Below, one piece after another: positions 26,629 to 35,595 of a DNA stretch of 64,000 nucleotides (positions are counted from its first letter, which is position 1; every line of letters begins with the position of its first letter). The notes under the pieces were generated by a model, which searched no databases, was not told the origin of the DNA, and saw only the letters and a program-made list of their open reading frames with translations. The stretch covers positions 62,001 through 126,000 of the forward strand of contig NZ_UGNV01000001.1 in assembly GCF_900452395.1 (NCBI RefSeq). The letters run 5' to 3'. A program made the translations under genes and the position numbers. Origin of the DNA: Legionella beliardensis. Lineage in GTDB: Bacteria; Pseudomonadota; Gammaproteobacteria; Legionellales; Legionellaceae.

Positions 26629-27321
26629 ATGTTTGGAATGCTTTTTCAAAATCCCGCAGAGCCTGTTCAATTAAATTTACCTAGAGAAACTTTTAATTAT
26701 AAGAATCCGGCACATTTAGAATTAATTGAGAAGCAAATTAATCGTTTTAATGAAGCAGCAGGGGCATTAAAATCGCTTGATTATAATATTTTTCTTGGCG
26801 CCGCTATTGGTAGTGCATGTTACTTTGGTTCCTATATACTTCCTTTAGTGACTATATCTATAGTTGGTTTTAGCTTAGCTGCTCATGCTCATGCAAAACG
26901 CCCCCCTGTTTATGAACGATATCGAAAAGCGCTAGAAGATTTAATCAGTGTTTATAATTGGTCTATGGGTAAAGATACTGGTGATCATTGGTATAAGCTT
27001 GGAAAAAAGACCGTGCAGGATTTAATTTTAACCTTAGGACCTTGTGTGGCGCCTGAAGTGATTCACACTTGGAGGGCAGAAGATTTAAGGCCTAATACCC
27101 TAAATCCAAGAAATTTCTTTAGCACGCGACGTGATGATATTCCAGAAGAATTTGAGAAACAATTAGCAAAATTTGCCGCCGGTATCCAAGTCTCAGAATT
27201 AACTTATCGCATTTATGGCCAACATGGCCTTGATGATTTATGGCAAACCTTAAAAGCAACTGTTGCAAACCAAGTGAGTGATACAGCAGTTAAACTTTTT
27301 AATTACCAACCAAGAAATTAA
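26629..27321 (+). CDS. Unknown protein with a central hydrophobic hairpin
   Basis: 230 residues with no recognised domain. Residues 1-50 are polar and helical; residues about 52-88 form one long or two short hydrophobic helices (IFLGAAIGSACYFG, LPLVTISIVGFSLAA); the rest is a soluble helical domain. A membrane hairpin inside a soluble protein is common among proteins Legionella delivers to host membranes, but this is only a resemblance. The gene is preceded by a strong promoter-like sequence and a structured leader. It is monocistronic. Confidence 0.6.
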   Translation: MFGMLFQNPAEPVQLNLPRETFNYKNPAHLELIEKQINRFNEAAGALKSLDYNIFLGAAIGSACYFGSYILPLVTISIVGFSLAAHAHAKRPPVYERYRKALEDLISVYNWSMGKDTGDHWYKLGKKTVQDLILTLGPCVAPEVIHTWRAEDLRPNTLNPRNFFSTRRDDIPEEFEKQLAKFAAGIQVSELTYRIYGQHGLDDLWQTLKATVANQVSDTAVKLFNYQPRN

Positions 27322-27428
27322 TTTAATAGCTTGTTCGCCTTAAGCCAATTAGTAGGAGTTTAAGTGCTAGAAATTATCTTTCTAAGCTGCTTGGCTAGGC
27401 GAACCATTCATAGAACATCTTCTTTAAA

Positions 27429-28040
27429 TTAATAAAAAAAATGGGTAAGTGCTAATTTTAAGCCTAAAATCATCATCAAAACACCACTCGCAAACTCAAG
27501 GCGCCGCCAAATAGTTTGCTGAGTTAATAGGTTAGAAAAAAACTGAGTGAGCAGGGTTAATAAGGTAAACCATAAAAAACTTGAGGTAATCACCCCCATT
27601 AAAAAGGCGTGTTGATGGCCAGGGAACTGGCTGCTATTACCGCCAATAATAATTAATGTGTCAATAATAGCATGGGGGTTAAGTAAGCTGAAACCTAAAG
27701 ATAGCAAGATGATTTGTAAGCGATTAGACGTGCCATTTAATTGTATAGATTCATTTGGTAATTGTTTAATCGCTCTTCTTAAAGCTAAAAAACCATAATA
27801 AAATAAAAAAAGCGCGCCTGCGCAAGTTATCCACGTTTTTAATGTTGGATGCACGGTTAAGAGTTGGTGTAAACCGGTTACACTGGCTGAGACTAATATA
27901 ATGTCACACACAAAACAAACAGCTGCTGATAAAACGGCATATTGGCGTAGAGCGCCTTGGCGAATTAAGAAAACATTTTGCGGGCCCAGGGCTGTAACTA
28001 GTGATAAGCCTAATGCTAAGCCACTAAAATAAACAAACAT
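27429..28040 (-). CDS. argO: ArgO-type arginine exporter, LysE family
   Basis: 203 residues with six predicted membrane helices and the LysE/ArgO signature near the N-terminus, GLSLVTALGPQNVFLIRQG, plus GFSLLNPHAIIDTLIIIGG. LysE-family members export basic amino acids. It has a strong GGGAGGG ribosome-binding site. It is divergent from an ArgP-like LysR regulator, the pairing expected for a regulator that activates argO when lysine/arginine levels change. The intergenic region (28041-28134) is very AT-rich and probably holds the operator. Confidence 0.9.
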   Translation of the reverse strand: MFVYFSGLALGLSLVTALGPQNVFLIRQGALRQYAVLSAAVCFVCDIILVSASVTGLHQLLTVHPTLKTWITCAGALFLFYYGFLALRRAIKQLPNESIQLNGTSNRLQIILLSLGFSLLNPHAIIDTLIIIGGNSSQFPGHQHAFLMGVITSSFLWFTLLTLLTQFFSNLLTQQTIWRRLEFASGVLMMILGLKLALTHFFY

Positions 28041-28134
28041 TGTCTAGCCCTCCCTTAAAAAAATGAGGTTCAATTATCGCTTACTTTTATTTATAATTAA
28101 AATTAATAATTTTGATAATTGATAAATTTTATTT

Positions 28135-29019
28135 ATGAAAATAGATTATCGTGCTCTGTATGCCTTAGATGCAGTTATTCAAAATCAAAGTTTTGCCCTT
28201 GCAGCCAAGCAACTATTTGTAACGCAGCCGGCTGTAAGTCAGCGCATAAAACAGCTTGAAAATTACGTTGGTCAACCTCTACTAATTCGTACCTTACCTT
28301 ATGCAGCGACACCTCTAGGTGAGAAATTATTAAGCTTATTGCGGCGTACCAGGTTAATTGAAGAGCATTTCTTGCAAGAATTAGAACATGACGTACCTAG
28401 TCGATTATCGATTGCTTTAAATCGTGATAGCCTAGAAACATGGTTTATTAAAGCATTATCTAAGCTAACGAGTTTAGAAGTGTCCAATATTGATATCATT
28501 ACAGACGATCAAGAATTAACAATTGATTATTTTCGTAAAGGTGCTGTTTCTGCTTGCATTACCAGTTATGCAAAGCCACTACCGGGCTGCGAATGTCAAC
28601 TATTAGGCAATATGGATTATCTATTAGTAGCTTCACCAGAATTTATCGAGCGTTACTTTGAGAAGCATCTTTCTTTAAAAGAGAATATGATGGCAGCGCC
28701 TATTTTATTATTTGATAGTCGTGATAGATTACATGAATATTATTTTCAATATTTTTTTGGCAGTTCCTTTTACCCTAAACGATATCATATGGTTCCGTCT
28801 GTGGGGGGATTTAAGCAGTTTGCTTTGCAAGGCTATGGTTTTGGTTTAATTCCTAGATTAGATATTCATGATGAATTAAAGCAAGGTGCCTTAATAGAAA
28901 TTAATCAGGGTAAGCGCTGGCTTATGCCACTCTATTGGCATTACTGGCAGTTACCTGCACGACAGTATCAGCAATTTATTCAACAAGTAGCCAGCGAAGC
29001 CAAACAATACCTACTTTAA
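28135..29019 (+). CDS. argP: ArgP-type LysR-family transcriptional regulator
   Basis: 294 residues. The N-terminal winged helix-turn-helix reads FALAAKQLFVTQPAVSQRIKQLE, typical of ArgP (IciA), followed by LysR linker helix and periplasmic-binding-like effector domain. ArgP senses lysine/arginine and controls argO, lysine-pathway and other genes in E. coli. The divergent argO neighbour supports this specific call over a generic LysR. The ATG at 28135 has little Shine-Dalgarno sequence. Length matches E. coli ArgP (297). Confidence 0.88.
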   Translation: MKIDYRALYALDAVIQNQSFALAAKQLFVTQPAVSQRIKQLENYVGQPLLIRTLPYAATPLGEKLLSLLRRTRLIEEHFLQELEHDVPSRLSIALNRDSLETWFIKALSKLTSLEVSNIDIITDDQELTIDYFRKGAVSACITSYAKPLPGCECQLLGNMDYLLVASPEFIERYFEKHLSLKENMMAAPILLFDSRDRLHEYYFQYFFGSSFYPKRYHMVPSVGGFKQFALQGYGFGLIPRLDIHDELKQGALIEINQGKRWLMPLYWHYWQLPARQYQQFIQQVASEAKQYLL

Positions 29020-29187
29020 TAACGCACGTTCAACAGACATTTTTAAGCGCGATTTTAATAATTATCAGTCAACCATACATTTAAAATAAATGAGATCAAC
29101 TCAATTTATTTAATAATCATTCAACAGAAATCAAATAAAATAAAATTCCAATGCTAACTAGATTGCAAGTTATAGCTTGAGGAGTAT

Positions 29188-29217
29188 AAAATGCCTGATT
29201 ATTTTTGGCATTTTTAA
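29188..29217 (+). promoter_or_regulatory. Leader mini-ORF overlapping a terminator-like hairpin
   Basis: After a strong TGAGGAG site there is an 8-codon ORF, MPDYFWHF (29191-29217). Its DNA also forms a hairpin: AAAATGCC (29188-29195) pairs with GGCATTTT (29207-29214), with a T-run in the 3' arm. It lies 30 bp upstream of the cytochrome gene. It may be a leader peptide/attenuator or just the terminator of argP with a chance ORF. Confidence 0.4.
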
Positions 29218-29247
29218 AGCCTGTAGTATGTTGATTAAGGAGGGAGC

Positions 29248-31047
29248 GTGCGCTCTTCGTTGAAAAATAAGGCAATATTGCTTTTTTTGTTTAGTATAAC
29301 CCATGTGTTTAATGGATATGCTGTTACAGCTAATAAGGAAACTAAAGCGGATACAGCCAACACAGTTAACGTAAATAATACAGCTAATACGCCTAATACT
29401 ACTAATGCAAATAATGCAAATAATGCAAATAATGCAAATAATGCAAATAATGCAAATAATGCAAATAATGCAAATAATGCAAATAATGCAAATGCCGCGG
29501 ATCCAAAAAACGTATCTGCACCTAATATGGCTAATACGAGCAATGCTGCTACTAATACAACGAATGCTAATGGCCAAGCTACGCAAGCCATTCCTAAGAA
29601 GCCTGAACCGTATCTTATGGACGTTTACCCAACTTATCCGCCAACTAAGGCTGCAACAGGTGAGCAAGCAGTTTTAATTAAGCGAGGTGAGTATTTATCT
29701 AAAATGGGTGACTGTATTTCTTGCCACACGGATGTTAAAGGTGGAACACCAGCTTATGCAGGTGGCTTACCTATCAATACCCCTTTTGGTACTTTTTATA
29801 GCCCTAATATTACCCCCGATAAAGAAACAGGTATTGGTAACTGGACAGAAGCTGATTTTATTCGCGCATTAAAAGAGGGACGCAATCCACAAGGTAAAAA
29901 TCTGTTTCCTGTGTTTCCTTATGTTTATTTTTCCAAAATTACTGATGATGATGCACGTGCGCTATATGCTTATTTCATGAATATTCCTCCTGTTAAGCAG
30001 AAAAATAAAGCGCTACCCTTTCCTTTTAATGTGCCAGGTGCACGATTTGCGCTGTGGGGATGGAATTTATTATTCTTCTTCCCAGAAGAAAATGAATTTG
30101 TCTATGAGGAAGACAAGTCGGCTGCTTGGAATCGAGGCAAGTACATTGTAGATACGCTTGGCCATTGCAGTATGTGTCATACACCCCTTAATGTATTTGG
30201 CGCACCTAAAGATCGCTACTATTTAACTGGCGGCTTTGTAGATGGCTACTGGGCGCCTAATATCACTCAAGCGGGTTTACATTCAGCAAGCCACTATGAA
30301 GTAGCAGATGTTTTCAAGAAAGGCCAGTTAATTAATCAGGCAGGGACGGTTGCAGGGCCGATGGCTGAGGTAAATCATAATAGTCTGATGAATTTAACAG
30401 AAGAAGATAGGCTTGCGATTGCGACTTACCTAAAGACTGTAGTAAGTGAAGAGCGATTAGGCGTTACAGCTTCAGAGAAACAACCTACCTTAAAACGTGG
30501 TAAACAAGTTTATATTAATGCTTGTATTATTTGCCACCAGGACGGTAAGATGGGCGCGCCTTTAATTGGAGCTGGCGGAAATTGGTATAGTCGCTTAAAG
30601 AGCAGTGGCTTAACCGGGCTTTACCGTCACGCTATCTATGGGTATAACAGCATGCCAGTTAAAGGAGCATGTGTAACTTGTTCTGATAACGACATCATGG
30701 CTGCAACAGACTACCTTTTAAATGCCTCTCTTTCTCGCTCACAGTGGCATGATATAGAAACCAGTGGTGCAAAAAAATACCCTTCCAATGGTAAGCTTGT
30801 TTACAATGAAAACTGTAGCATGTGTCATGATAAAGGCAAACAAGGCGGCGCTCCTAAAATTGGTGATAAGGCGATATGGGCGCCTATTATTGCTAAAAAT
30901 ATGGATGTTTTAATAACCAATACGATTCGAGGCGAATACCATCCTAAGAATGGCGGCTGCAAAGTTTGTACAACGGATGAAATTATTGAAGCCATTAAGT
31001 ACATGGTGAGTCAATCTAAAACGGAAGGTAATTATACCTTGTGGTAA
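29248..31047 (+). CDS. Tetraheme cytochrome c with repeat-containing linker
   Basis: 599 residues starting at GTG 29248 behind an AAGGAGGGAG site. A signal peptide/anchor helix (ILLFLFSITHVFNGYAV) is followed by an Asn/Ala/Thr-rich linker (about 30-120) that includes nine tandem Ala-Asn-Asn units. Four CxxCH heme sites follow: CISCH 156-160, CSMCH 307-311, CIICH 426-430 and CSMCH 523-527. The first two lie in domains like the cytochrome subunit of alcohol dehydrogenases (TPFGTFYSPNITPDKETGIG); the last two resemble cytochrome c5, each with a second CxxC near its end (CVTC, CKVC). It directly precedes the cytochrome oxidase operon and is likely an electron donor to it. The exact donor and partner are inferred. 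Confidence 0.88.
   Translation: MRSSLKNKAILLFLFSITHVFNGYAVTANKETKADTANTVNVNNTANTPNTTNANNANNANNANNANNANNANNANNANNANAADPKNVSAPNMANTSNAATNTTNANGQATQAIPKKPEPYLMDVYPTYPPTKAATGEQAVLIKRGEYLSKMGDCISCHTDVKGGTPAYAGGLPINTPFGTFYSPNITPDKETGIGNWTEADFIRALKEGRNPQGKNLFPVFPYVYFSKITDDDARALYAYFMNIPPVKQKNKALPFPFNVPGARFALWGWNLLFFFPEENEFVYEEDKSAAWNRGKYIVDTLGHCSMCHTPLNVFGAPKDRYYLTGGFVDGYWAPNITQAGLHSASHYEVADVFKKGQLINQAGTVAGPMAEVNHNSLMNLTEEDRLAIATYLKTVVSEERLGVTASEKQPTLKRGKQVYINACIICHQDGKMGAPLIGAGGNWYSRLKSSGLTGLYRHAIYGYNSMPVKGACVTCSDNDIMAATDYLLNASLSRSQWHDIETSGAKKYPSNGKLVYNENCSMCHDKGKQGGAPKIGDKAIWAPIIAKNMDVLITNTIRGEYHPKNGGCKVCTTDEIIEAIKYMVSQSKTEGNYTLW
29407..29493 (+). repeat. 9-bp VNTR (GCAAATAAT) inside the cytochrome gene
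   Basis: Nine perfect GCAAATAAT units (29407-29487) plus a partial GCAAAT (29488-29493). Each unit encodes Ala-Asn-Asn. Because the unit is a multiple of three, gain or loss of copies changes only the linker length. The open frames on the other strand across this stretch are by-products of the repeat. Confidence 0.95.
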
Positions 31048-31086
31048 AAAATAAGCTTAAAGACTATCAATTTGATTTAAACGATT

Positions 31087-31114
31087 AGCTATAGTCAGTG
31101 ATTAAACTATAGCT
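31087..31114. terminator. Hairpin between the cytochrome gene and ctaC
   Basis: AGCTATAGT (31087-31095) and ACTATAGCT (31106-31114) form a perfect 9-bp stem with a 10-base loop. No T-run follows. It could mark an mRNA processing or partial termination point between the cytochrome gene and the oxidase operon. Confidence 0.35.
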
Positions 31115-31129
31115 CTAAATGAGGTGAGG

Positions 31130-32344
31130 ATGAGGACGGGGATGCTAAGTAGGTTTAAAGTAAGTCAAGTACTTACTATTTTGGCTGGATTAATAATCGG
31201 CTCAAAAGCAATCGCTAGAGATGAATGGCAAATGAATATGCATAGAGGCGTCACGCCTTTAAGTAAGGATATGTTTTTTTTGCATACTACTGCCATGGTT
31301 GTTTGCGCGGTGATTGGGCTCATAGTGTTTGGTGTCATGATTTATTCACTTATTTATCATCGCAAATCACGAGGCCATGCTCCAGCAACCTTTATCCATA
31401 ATAATCGTTTAGAAATTTTTTGGTCTATTATTCCTTTTCTTATTTTAGTAGGGCTAGCTGTGCCTGCAACGAGCGTTCTTTTACGTTTGGAAAGTACAGA
31501 AGACGCTGACGTTACAATAAAAATAGTAGGTTATCAGTGGAAATGGCAGTATCAATATTTAGATCAGGGTATTAGTTATTTTAGTAATCTTGCAACGCCA
31601 TTTAATCAAATTGAAAATAAAGATAAAAAAGGGCAATGGTATTTATTAGAGGTCGATAAGCCACTGGTTTTACCTGTTAATAAAAAAATTCGTTTTTTAG
31701 TCACCTCTAATGATGTCATTCACTCATGGTGGGTGCCTAAGTTAGGTGTTAAGCGCGATGCTATGCCTGGATTTATGTATGAGGCTTGGGCGCGCATCGA
31801 AAAGCCCGGCGTTTATCGTGGGCAGTGTGCTGAGCTATGTGGTGTAGGGCATGCCTATATGCCAATTGTAGTAGAAGCCGTTAATGATGATCAATTTGCG
31901 AAATGGGTGAATCAGCAACCTAAAGTCACTGATCAATATTCCGGTGCAGCAGTTAATACGCAACCTCAAAAAACAATGAATCAAGATGAGCTCATGACAC
32001 TTGGTAAAAATAAATATGAACAAGTATGTGTGGCTTGTCATAAAGCTGATGGAACTGGTATGCCACCCGTATTCCCACCGCTAAAAGGCAGCTCTGTTGC
32101 GGTAGGCCATCCTATCTCAAGGCATATAGAAATTGTTCTAAATGGCGTTCCTGGTACGGCCATGCAAGCCTTTAAAGATCAGCTAACGGATGAAGAAATT
32201 GCAGCAATTGTGACATACGAGCGTAATGCATGGGAAAATAATACAGGTGATGTGATTCAACCTGCTGATGTTTTAAAAGTGCGGCAGGGTGAAAGTCAAG
32301 AACCAAAAATGGTGAATAAAGCTCAAGCTGGAGGTTTTCGATGA
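31130..32344 (+). CDS. ctaC: Cytochrome c oxidase subunit II with fused cytochrome c domain
   Basis: About 404 residues. A signal-like N-terminus and two membrane helices (about 45-70 and 85-110) precede the periplasmic CuA domain: VIHSWWVPKLG supplies the first His and GQCAELCGVGHAYM supplies the Cys, Cys, His and Met ligands. A C-terminal cytochrome c domain with CVACH and Met ligand region (GTGMPPVFPPL) makes this the caa3-like fused type. ATG 31130 has GAGG five bases upstream; GTG 31124 or ATG 31142 are possible. It overlaps ctaD by ATGA. The subunit accepts electrons from periplasmic cytochromes. Confidence 0.95.
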   Translation: MRTGMLSRFKVSQVLTILAGLIIGSKAIARDEWQMNMHRGVTPLSKDMFFLHTTAMVVCAVIGLIVFGVMIYSLIYHRKSRGHAPATFIHNNRLEIFWSIIPFLILVGLAVPATSVLLRLESTEDADVTIKIVGYQWKWQYQYLDQGISYFSNLATPFNQIENKDKKGQWYLLEVDKPLVLPVNKKIRFLVTSNDVIHSWWVPKLGVKRDAMPGFMYEAWARIEKPGVYRGQCAELCGVGHAYMPIVVEAVNDDQFAKWVNQQPKVTDQYSGAAVNTQPQKTMNQDELMTLGKNKYEQVCVACHKADGTGMPPVFPPLKGSSVAVGHPISRHIEIVLNGVPGTAMQAFKDQLTDEEIAAIVTYERNAWENNTGDVIQPADVLKVRQGESQEPKMVNKAQAGGFR

Positions 32345-33945
32345 GTGAAGTAATAACCCACGATGTTGACGATCATCATGATCATGGGCCTGAGCAGGGC
32401 AAAGGTATTTTAGGTTTTGCAAAGCGGTGGTTATTTACAACTAACCATAAAGATATTGGCACACTTTATTTATGGCTAGCTTTACTAAGTTTTTTTGTTG
32501 CTGGTGCCATGGCACTAGTTATCCGAGCTGAGTTGTTTCAACCAGGGCATCGTTTTGTTGATCCTAATTTCTTCAATCAAATGGTAACGCTGCATGGCTT
32601 AATTATGCTTTTTGGTGTCGTTATGCCTGCGTTCACCGGAATGGCTAACTGGCAAATTCCTATGATGATTGGTGCACCAGATATGGCTTTGCCGCGTTTA
32701 AATAACTGGAGCTTCTGGTTACTGCCTTTTGCGTTTGCTTTATTAGGTTCCACATTATTTCACAGTGGTGGAGGTCCTAATTTTGGCTGGACTATGTATG
32801 CACCATTATCAACAAAATTTGCGCCACCCAGCACCGATTTTATGATTTTTGCCGTACATATGATGGGTCTATCATCTATTATGGGCTCTATCAACATTAT
32901 TGCTACTATTTTAAACATGCGTGCCCCAGGTCTTACCTTAATGAAAATGCCTATGTTTGTATGGACTTGGTTAATCACAGCATTTCTTCTCATTGCCATT
33001 ATGCCGGTACTAGCAGGCGCGGTAACCATGATGCTTGCAGATAGACATTTTGGTACGAGTTTTTTTGAAGCCGCAGGTGGGGGCGATCCTATTCTCTTCC
33101 AGCATATATTCTGGTTCTTTGGCCATCCTGAAGTGTATGTTTTGGTGCTGCCTGCTTTTGGGGTGATATCAGAAGTAATACCTACTTTTAGTCGTAAGCC
33201 TTTATTTGGCTATCATTTTATGGTTTATGCAACAATAAGTATCGCTGGCTTGTCATTTATTGTATGGGCACACCATATGTTTACTACCGGCATTACCTTA
33301 GGCGCTGAGCTATTTTTTATGTACGCAACCATGTTAATTTCGGTGCCTACAGGGGTTAAGGTGTTTAACTGGGTTAGCACCATGTTTAAAGGGGCAATGA
33401 CCTTTGAAACACCGATGCTCTTTGCCATAGCCTTCGTATTCTTATTTACGATAGGGGGGTTTACAGGCTTAATGTTGTCATTAGTGCCAGCCGACTATCA
33501 GTACCAGGATACTTATTTTGTTGTTGGCCATTTTCACTACGTTCTAGTTCCGGGTGTCATTTTTGCACTCTTATCTGCTACTTATTACTGGCTCCCAAAA
33601 TGGACAGGCCATATGTATAATGAGCGCTTAGGAAAATGGCATTTTTGGTTATCGGTAATTTCAGTGAATATCGCCTTCTTTCCTATGCATTTTCTGGGTC
33701 TGGCAGGCATGCCGCGACGTATCCCTGATTATGCGTTGCAATTTACAAACTTCAATATGATTTCAACGATAGGGGCCTTTATTTTTGGTTTCTCTCAGTT
33801 ACTATTTCTTTATAATGTCATTAGGACAGTGCGTCGCGGGCCACAGGTGAGTGCGCAAGTTTGGGAAGGGGCTCAAGGCTTGGAGTGGACTTTATCTTCT
33901 CCACCGCCTTACCACAGTTTTACGATCCCACCCGAGATCCATTAA
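32341..33945 (+). CDS. ctaD: Cytochrome c oxidase subunit I (aa3-type)
   Basis: 534 residues, about 12 membrane helices. The N-terminus has an unusual His/Asp cluster (DVDDHHDHG). The heme-copper core is intact: TLHGLIM (heme a His), FWFFGHPEVYVLVLPAFG (CuB His, the cross-linked Tyr and the D-channel Glu), WAHHMFTTG (two CuB His), and VVGHFHYVLVPG (heme His pair). GAPDMALPRLNN carries the D-channel Asp and Asn. This is an A-family proton-pumping oxidase. It overlaps ctaC by 4 bp and is followed by ctaG and ctaE. Confidence 0.97.
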   Translation: MSEVITHDVDDHHDHGPEQGKGILGFAKRWLFTTNHKDIGTLYLWLALLSFFVAGAMALVIRAELFQPGHRFVDPNFFNQMVTLHGLIMLFGVVMPAFTGMANWQIPMMIGAPDMALPRLNNWSFWLLPFAFALLGSTLFHSGGGPNFGWTMYAPLSTKFAPPSTDFMIFAVHMMGLSSIMGSINIIATILNMRAPGLTLMKMPMFVWTWLITAFLLIAIMPVLAGAVTMMLADRHFGTSFFEAAGGGDPILFQHIFWFFGHPEVYVLVLPAFGVISEVIPTFSRKPLFGYHFMVYATISIAGLSFIVWAHHMFTTGITLGAELFFMYATMLISVPTGVKVFNWVSTMFKGAMTFETPMLFAIAFVFLFTIGGFTGLMLSLVPADYQYQDTYFVVGHFHYVLVPGVIFALLSATYYWLPKWTGHMYNERLGKWHFWLSVISVNIAFFPMHFLGLAGMPRRIPDYALQFTNFNMISTIGAFIFGFSQLLFLYNVIRTVRRGPQVSAQVWEGAQGLEWTLSSPPPYHSFTIPPEIH

Positions 33946-34017
33946 CTTTTTAAAAGTCTATCCATTAGCTGCTTGTACATCCTACTCTTTACAAGTAGCT
34001 AACTAGAGGAAAAATGA

Positions 34018-34554
34018 GTGGTAAAAAATCATACACGATTAATTGTTATTTTAAGTTTAATTACGCTCGGTATGTTCGCGTTTGGATTTGCCTTAGTACC
34101 TATTTACAATCGCTTATGCCAAACATTAGGAATTAATGGCAAGACGAATAGTGAGGCGATAGCTTATGAAGCTAGTGATAAAAATATTGATAGAAATAGA
34201 GAGATAACCGTTGAATTTGTTGCTACAAATAATGGCAGTATACAGTGGTCTTTTTATCCAAAAACCAAAAAGATTAAAGTACATCCAGGTGAAATTGCTA
34301 AATTATCTTTTTATGCCGAAAATAAAAGTAATTTTCGCATGACTGTGCAGGCTATACCGAGTGTCACGCCAGGCATAGCAGCAAAATATTTGAAAAAAAC
34401 AGAATGCTTTTGTTTTACGCAACAAACATTAAATGGGCATGAAGCAATGGATATGCCTTTGTTATTTCATTTAGATACAGATTTGCCAGAAAAAGTAAAA
34501 ACGATAACCTTATCTTACACTTTATTTGATGTCACAAACCGAGTGATTAATTAG
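34018..34554 (+). CDS. ctaG: Cytochrome c oxidase assembly protein CtaG/Cox11
   Basis: 178 residues: a single N-terminal membrane helix (LIVILSLITLGMFAFGFALVPIYNRLC) and a periplasmic beta domain containing the copper-binding CFCFTQQ and a FHLDTDLPEKVKTITLSYT end, both Cox11 hallmarks. It delivers copper to the CuB site of subunit I. The start is GTG 34018, seven bases after AGAGGA; a nearer ATG at 34014 is in a different frame and leads nowhere. Gene order ctaC-ctaD-ctaG-ctaE is standard for Proteobacteria. Confidence 0.94.
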   Translation: MVKNHTRLIVILSLITLGMFAFGFALVPIYNRLCQTLGINGKTNSEAIAYEASDKNIDRNREITVEFVATNNGSIQWSFYPKTKKIKVHPGEIAKLSFYAENKSNFRMTVQAIPSVTPGIAAKYLKKTECFCFTQQTLNGHEAMDMPLLFHLDTDLPEKVKTITLSYTLFDVTNRVIN

Positions 34555-34592
34555 TAAAGGTTGATTAAAAGAGTTAACAGGAGAATTATTTT

Positions 34593-35462
34593 ATGGGAGC
34601 ACATGGCACCTATTACATTCCCAAACCAAGCCATTGGCCTTTAGTAGGTTCTATTGGTTTGACAACAACCTTAGTTGGTGCTGCCTCTTGGTTACATCAC
34701 GATTGGTATGGCCCTTATATTTTCACGCTAGGTTTTCTAATATTAATCACGATGATGGTCGGGTGGTTTGGCCAGGTGATTTATGAAAATGAGAAAGGAT
34801 TATATGATGATCAGGTTGATCATTCCTTTCGTTGGGGAATGATTTGGTTTATCTTTTCAGAGGTTTGCTTTTTCGGTGCTTTTTTTGGCGCTCTATTTTA
34901 TACGCGTTTCTGGGTAGTTCCTTTGCTGGGTGGTGAGGTACATTCTATTACTCATTATACGTTGTGGGCAGATTTTAAAGCGACCTGGCCTTTACTTATC
35001 AACCCTAATAATGAAATTTTTGCCGGTGCTGAGAGAGGGATGGAGGCTTGGGGCTTAGCGGCTATCAATACCTTAATCCTTTTAACCTCAGGCGCTACGA
35101 TTACCTGGGCGCATTGGGCATTAAAATTAAACAAAAGAAAACAATTAGTTGTTGGAATGGCACTGACTATTGCCTTAGGTATTTTATTCTTAGCATTACA
35201 ATCTTATGAATACCATGAAGCCTATACGGAAATGAGGCTAACTTTAGACGCGGGTATCTACGGCACTACCTTTTTTATGTTGACTGGTTTTCACGGTTTG
35301 CACGTGACGATTGGTACTATCATGCTAATAGTTATTCTTATTCGCTGTATAAAAGGCCACTTTACACCAGAACGCCATTTCGCCTTTGAAGCAGTTGCTT
35401 GGTATTGGCACTTTGTAGACGTAGTCTGGTTATTTTTGTTTGTGTTTGTTTACTGGCTATAA
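34593..35462 (+). CDS. ctaE: Cytochrome c oxidase subunit III
   Basis: 289 residues, seven membrane helices. Family features: FIFSEVCFFGAFFGALFYTR (lipid-binding helices), FYMLTGFHGLH-type segment (TFFMLTGFHGLHVTIG), and the end FEAVAWYWHFVDVVWLFLFVFVYW, with the conserved His/Asp/Trp. It stabilises the proton-pumping core. It is last in the ctaCDGE operon. No heme A synthase, protoheme farnesyltransferase or SURF1 gene follows, so these assembly genes must be elsewhere. Confidence 0.96.
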   Translation: MGAHGTYYIPKPSHWPLVGSIGLTTTLVGAASWLHHDWYGPYIFTLGFLILITMMVGWFGQVIYENEKGLYDDQVDHSFRWGMIWFIFSEVCFFGAFFGALFYTRFWVVPLLGGEVHSITHYTLWADFKATWPLLINPNNEIFAGAERGMEAWGLAAINTLILLTSGATITWAHWALKLNKRKQLVVGMALTIALGILFLALQSYEYHEAYTEMRLTLDAGIYGTTFFMLTGFHGLHVTIGTIMLIVILIRCIKGHFTPERHFAFEAVAWYWHFVDVVWLFLFVFVYWL

Positions 35463-35492
35463 AGATTAGCTAATTTTAATCGAGGTAGCTAA

Positions 35493-35564
35493 GGTAGGTG
35501 AGCTAAGCACAGCGCAGCCCAACGGATTATTTGTTAGGATGCACTTCGTTTAGCCTAACCTACC
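35493..35564. repeat. REP-like palindrome after ctaE
   Basis: GGTAGGT (35493-35499) and ACCTACC (35558-35564) bound an imperfect palindrome whose inner parts include GAGCTAAGC / GTTTAGCC. It fills most of the gap between convergent ctaE and the esterase gene. GCACAGCGCAGCCCAAC in the left arm resembles the GC-rich REP motifs found in many Gammaproteobacteria. It may also act as a bidirectional terminator. Confidence 0.6.
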
Positions 35565-35595
35565 ACATCATATAGGCTGCGCCACCTACCGACTT

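Noticed and set aside
29407-29493. CRISPR-like direct repeats
   Set aside because: The 9-bp units are perfect, without spacers, and lie in frame inside the cytochrome gene; they are a coding VNTR. Long open frames on other strands here come from the repeat composition.
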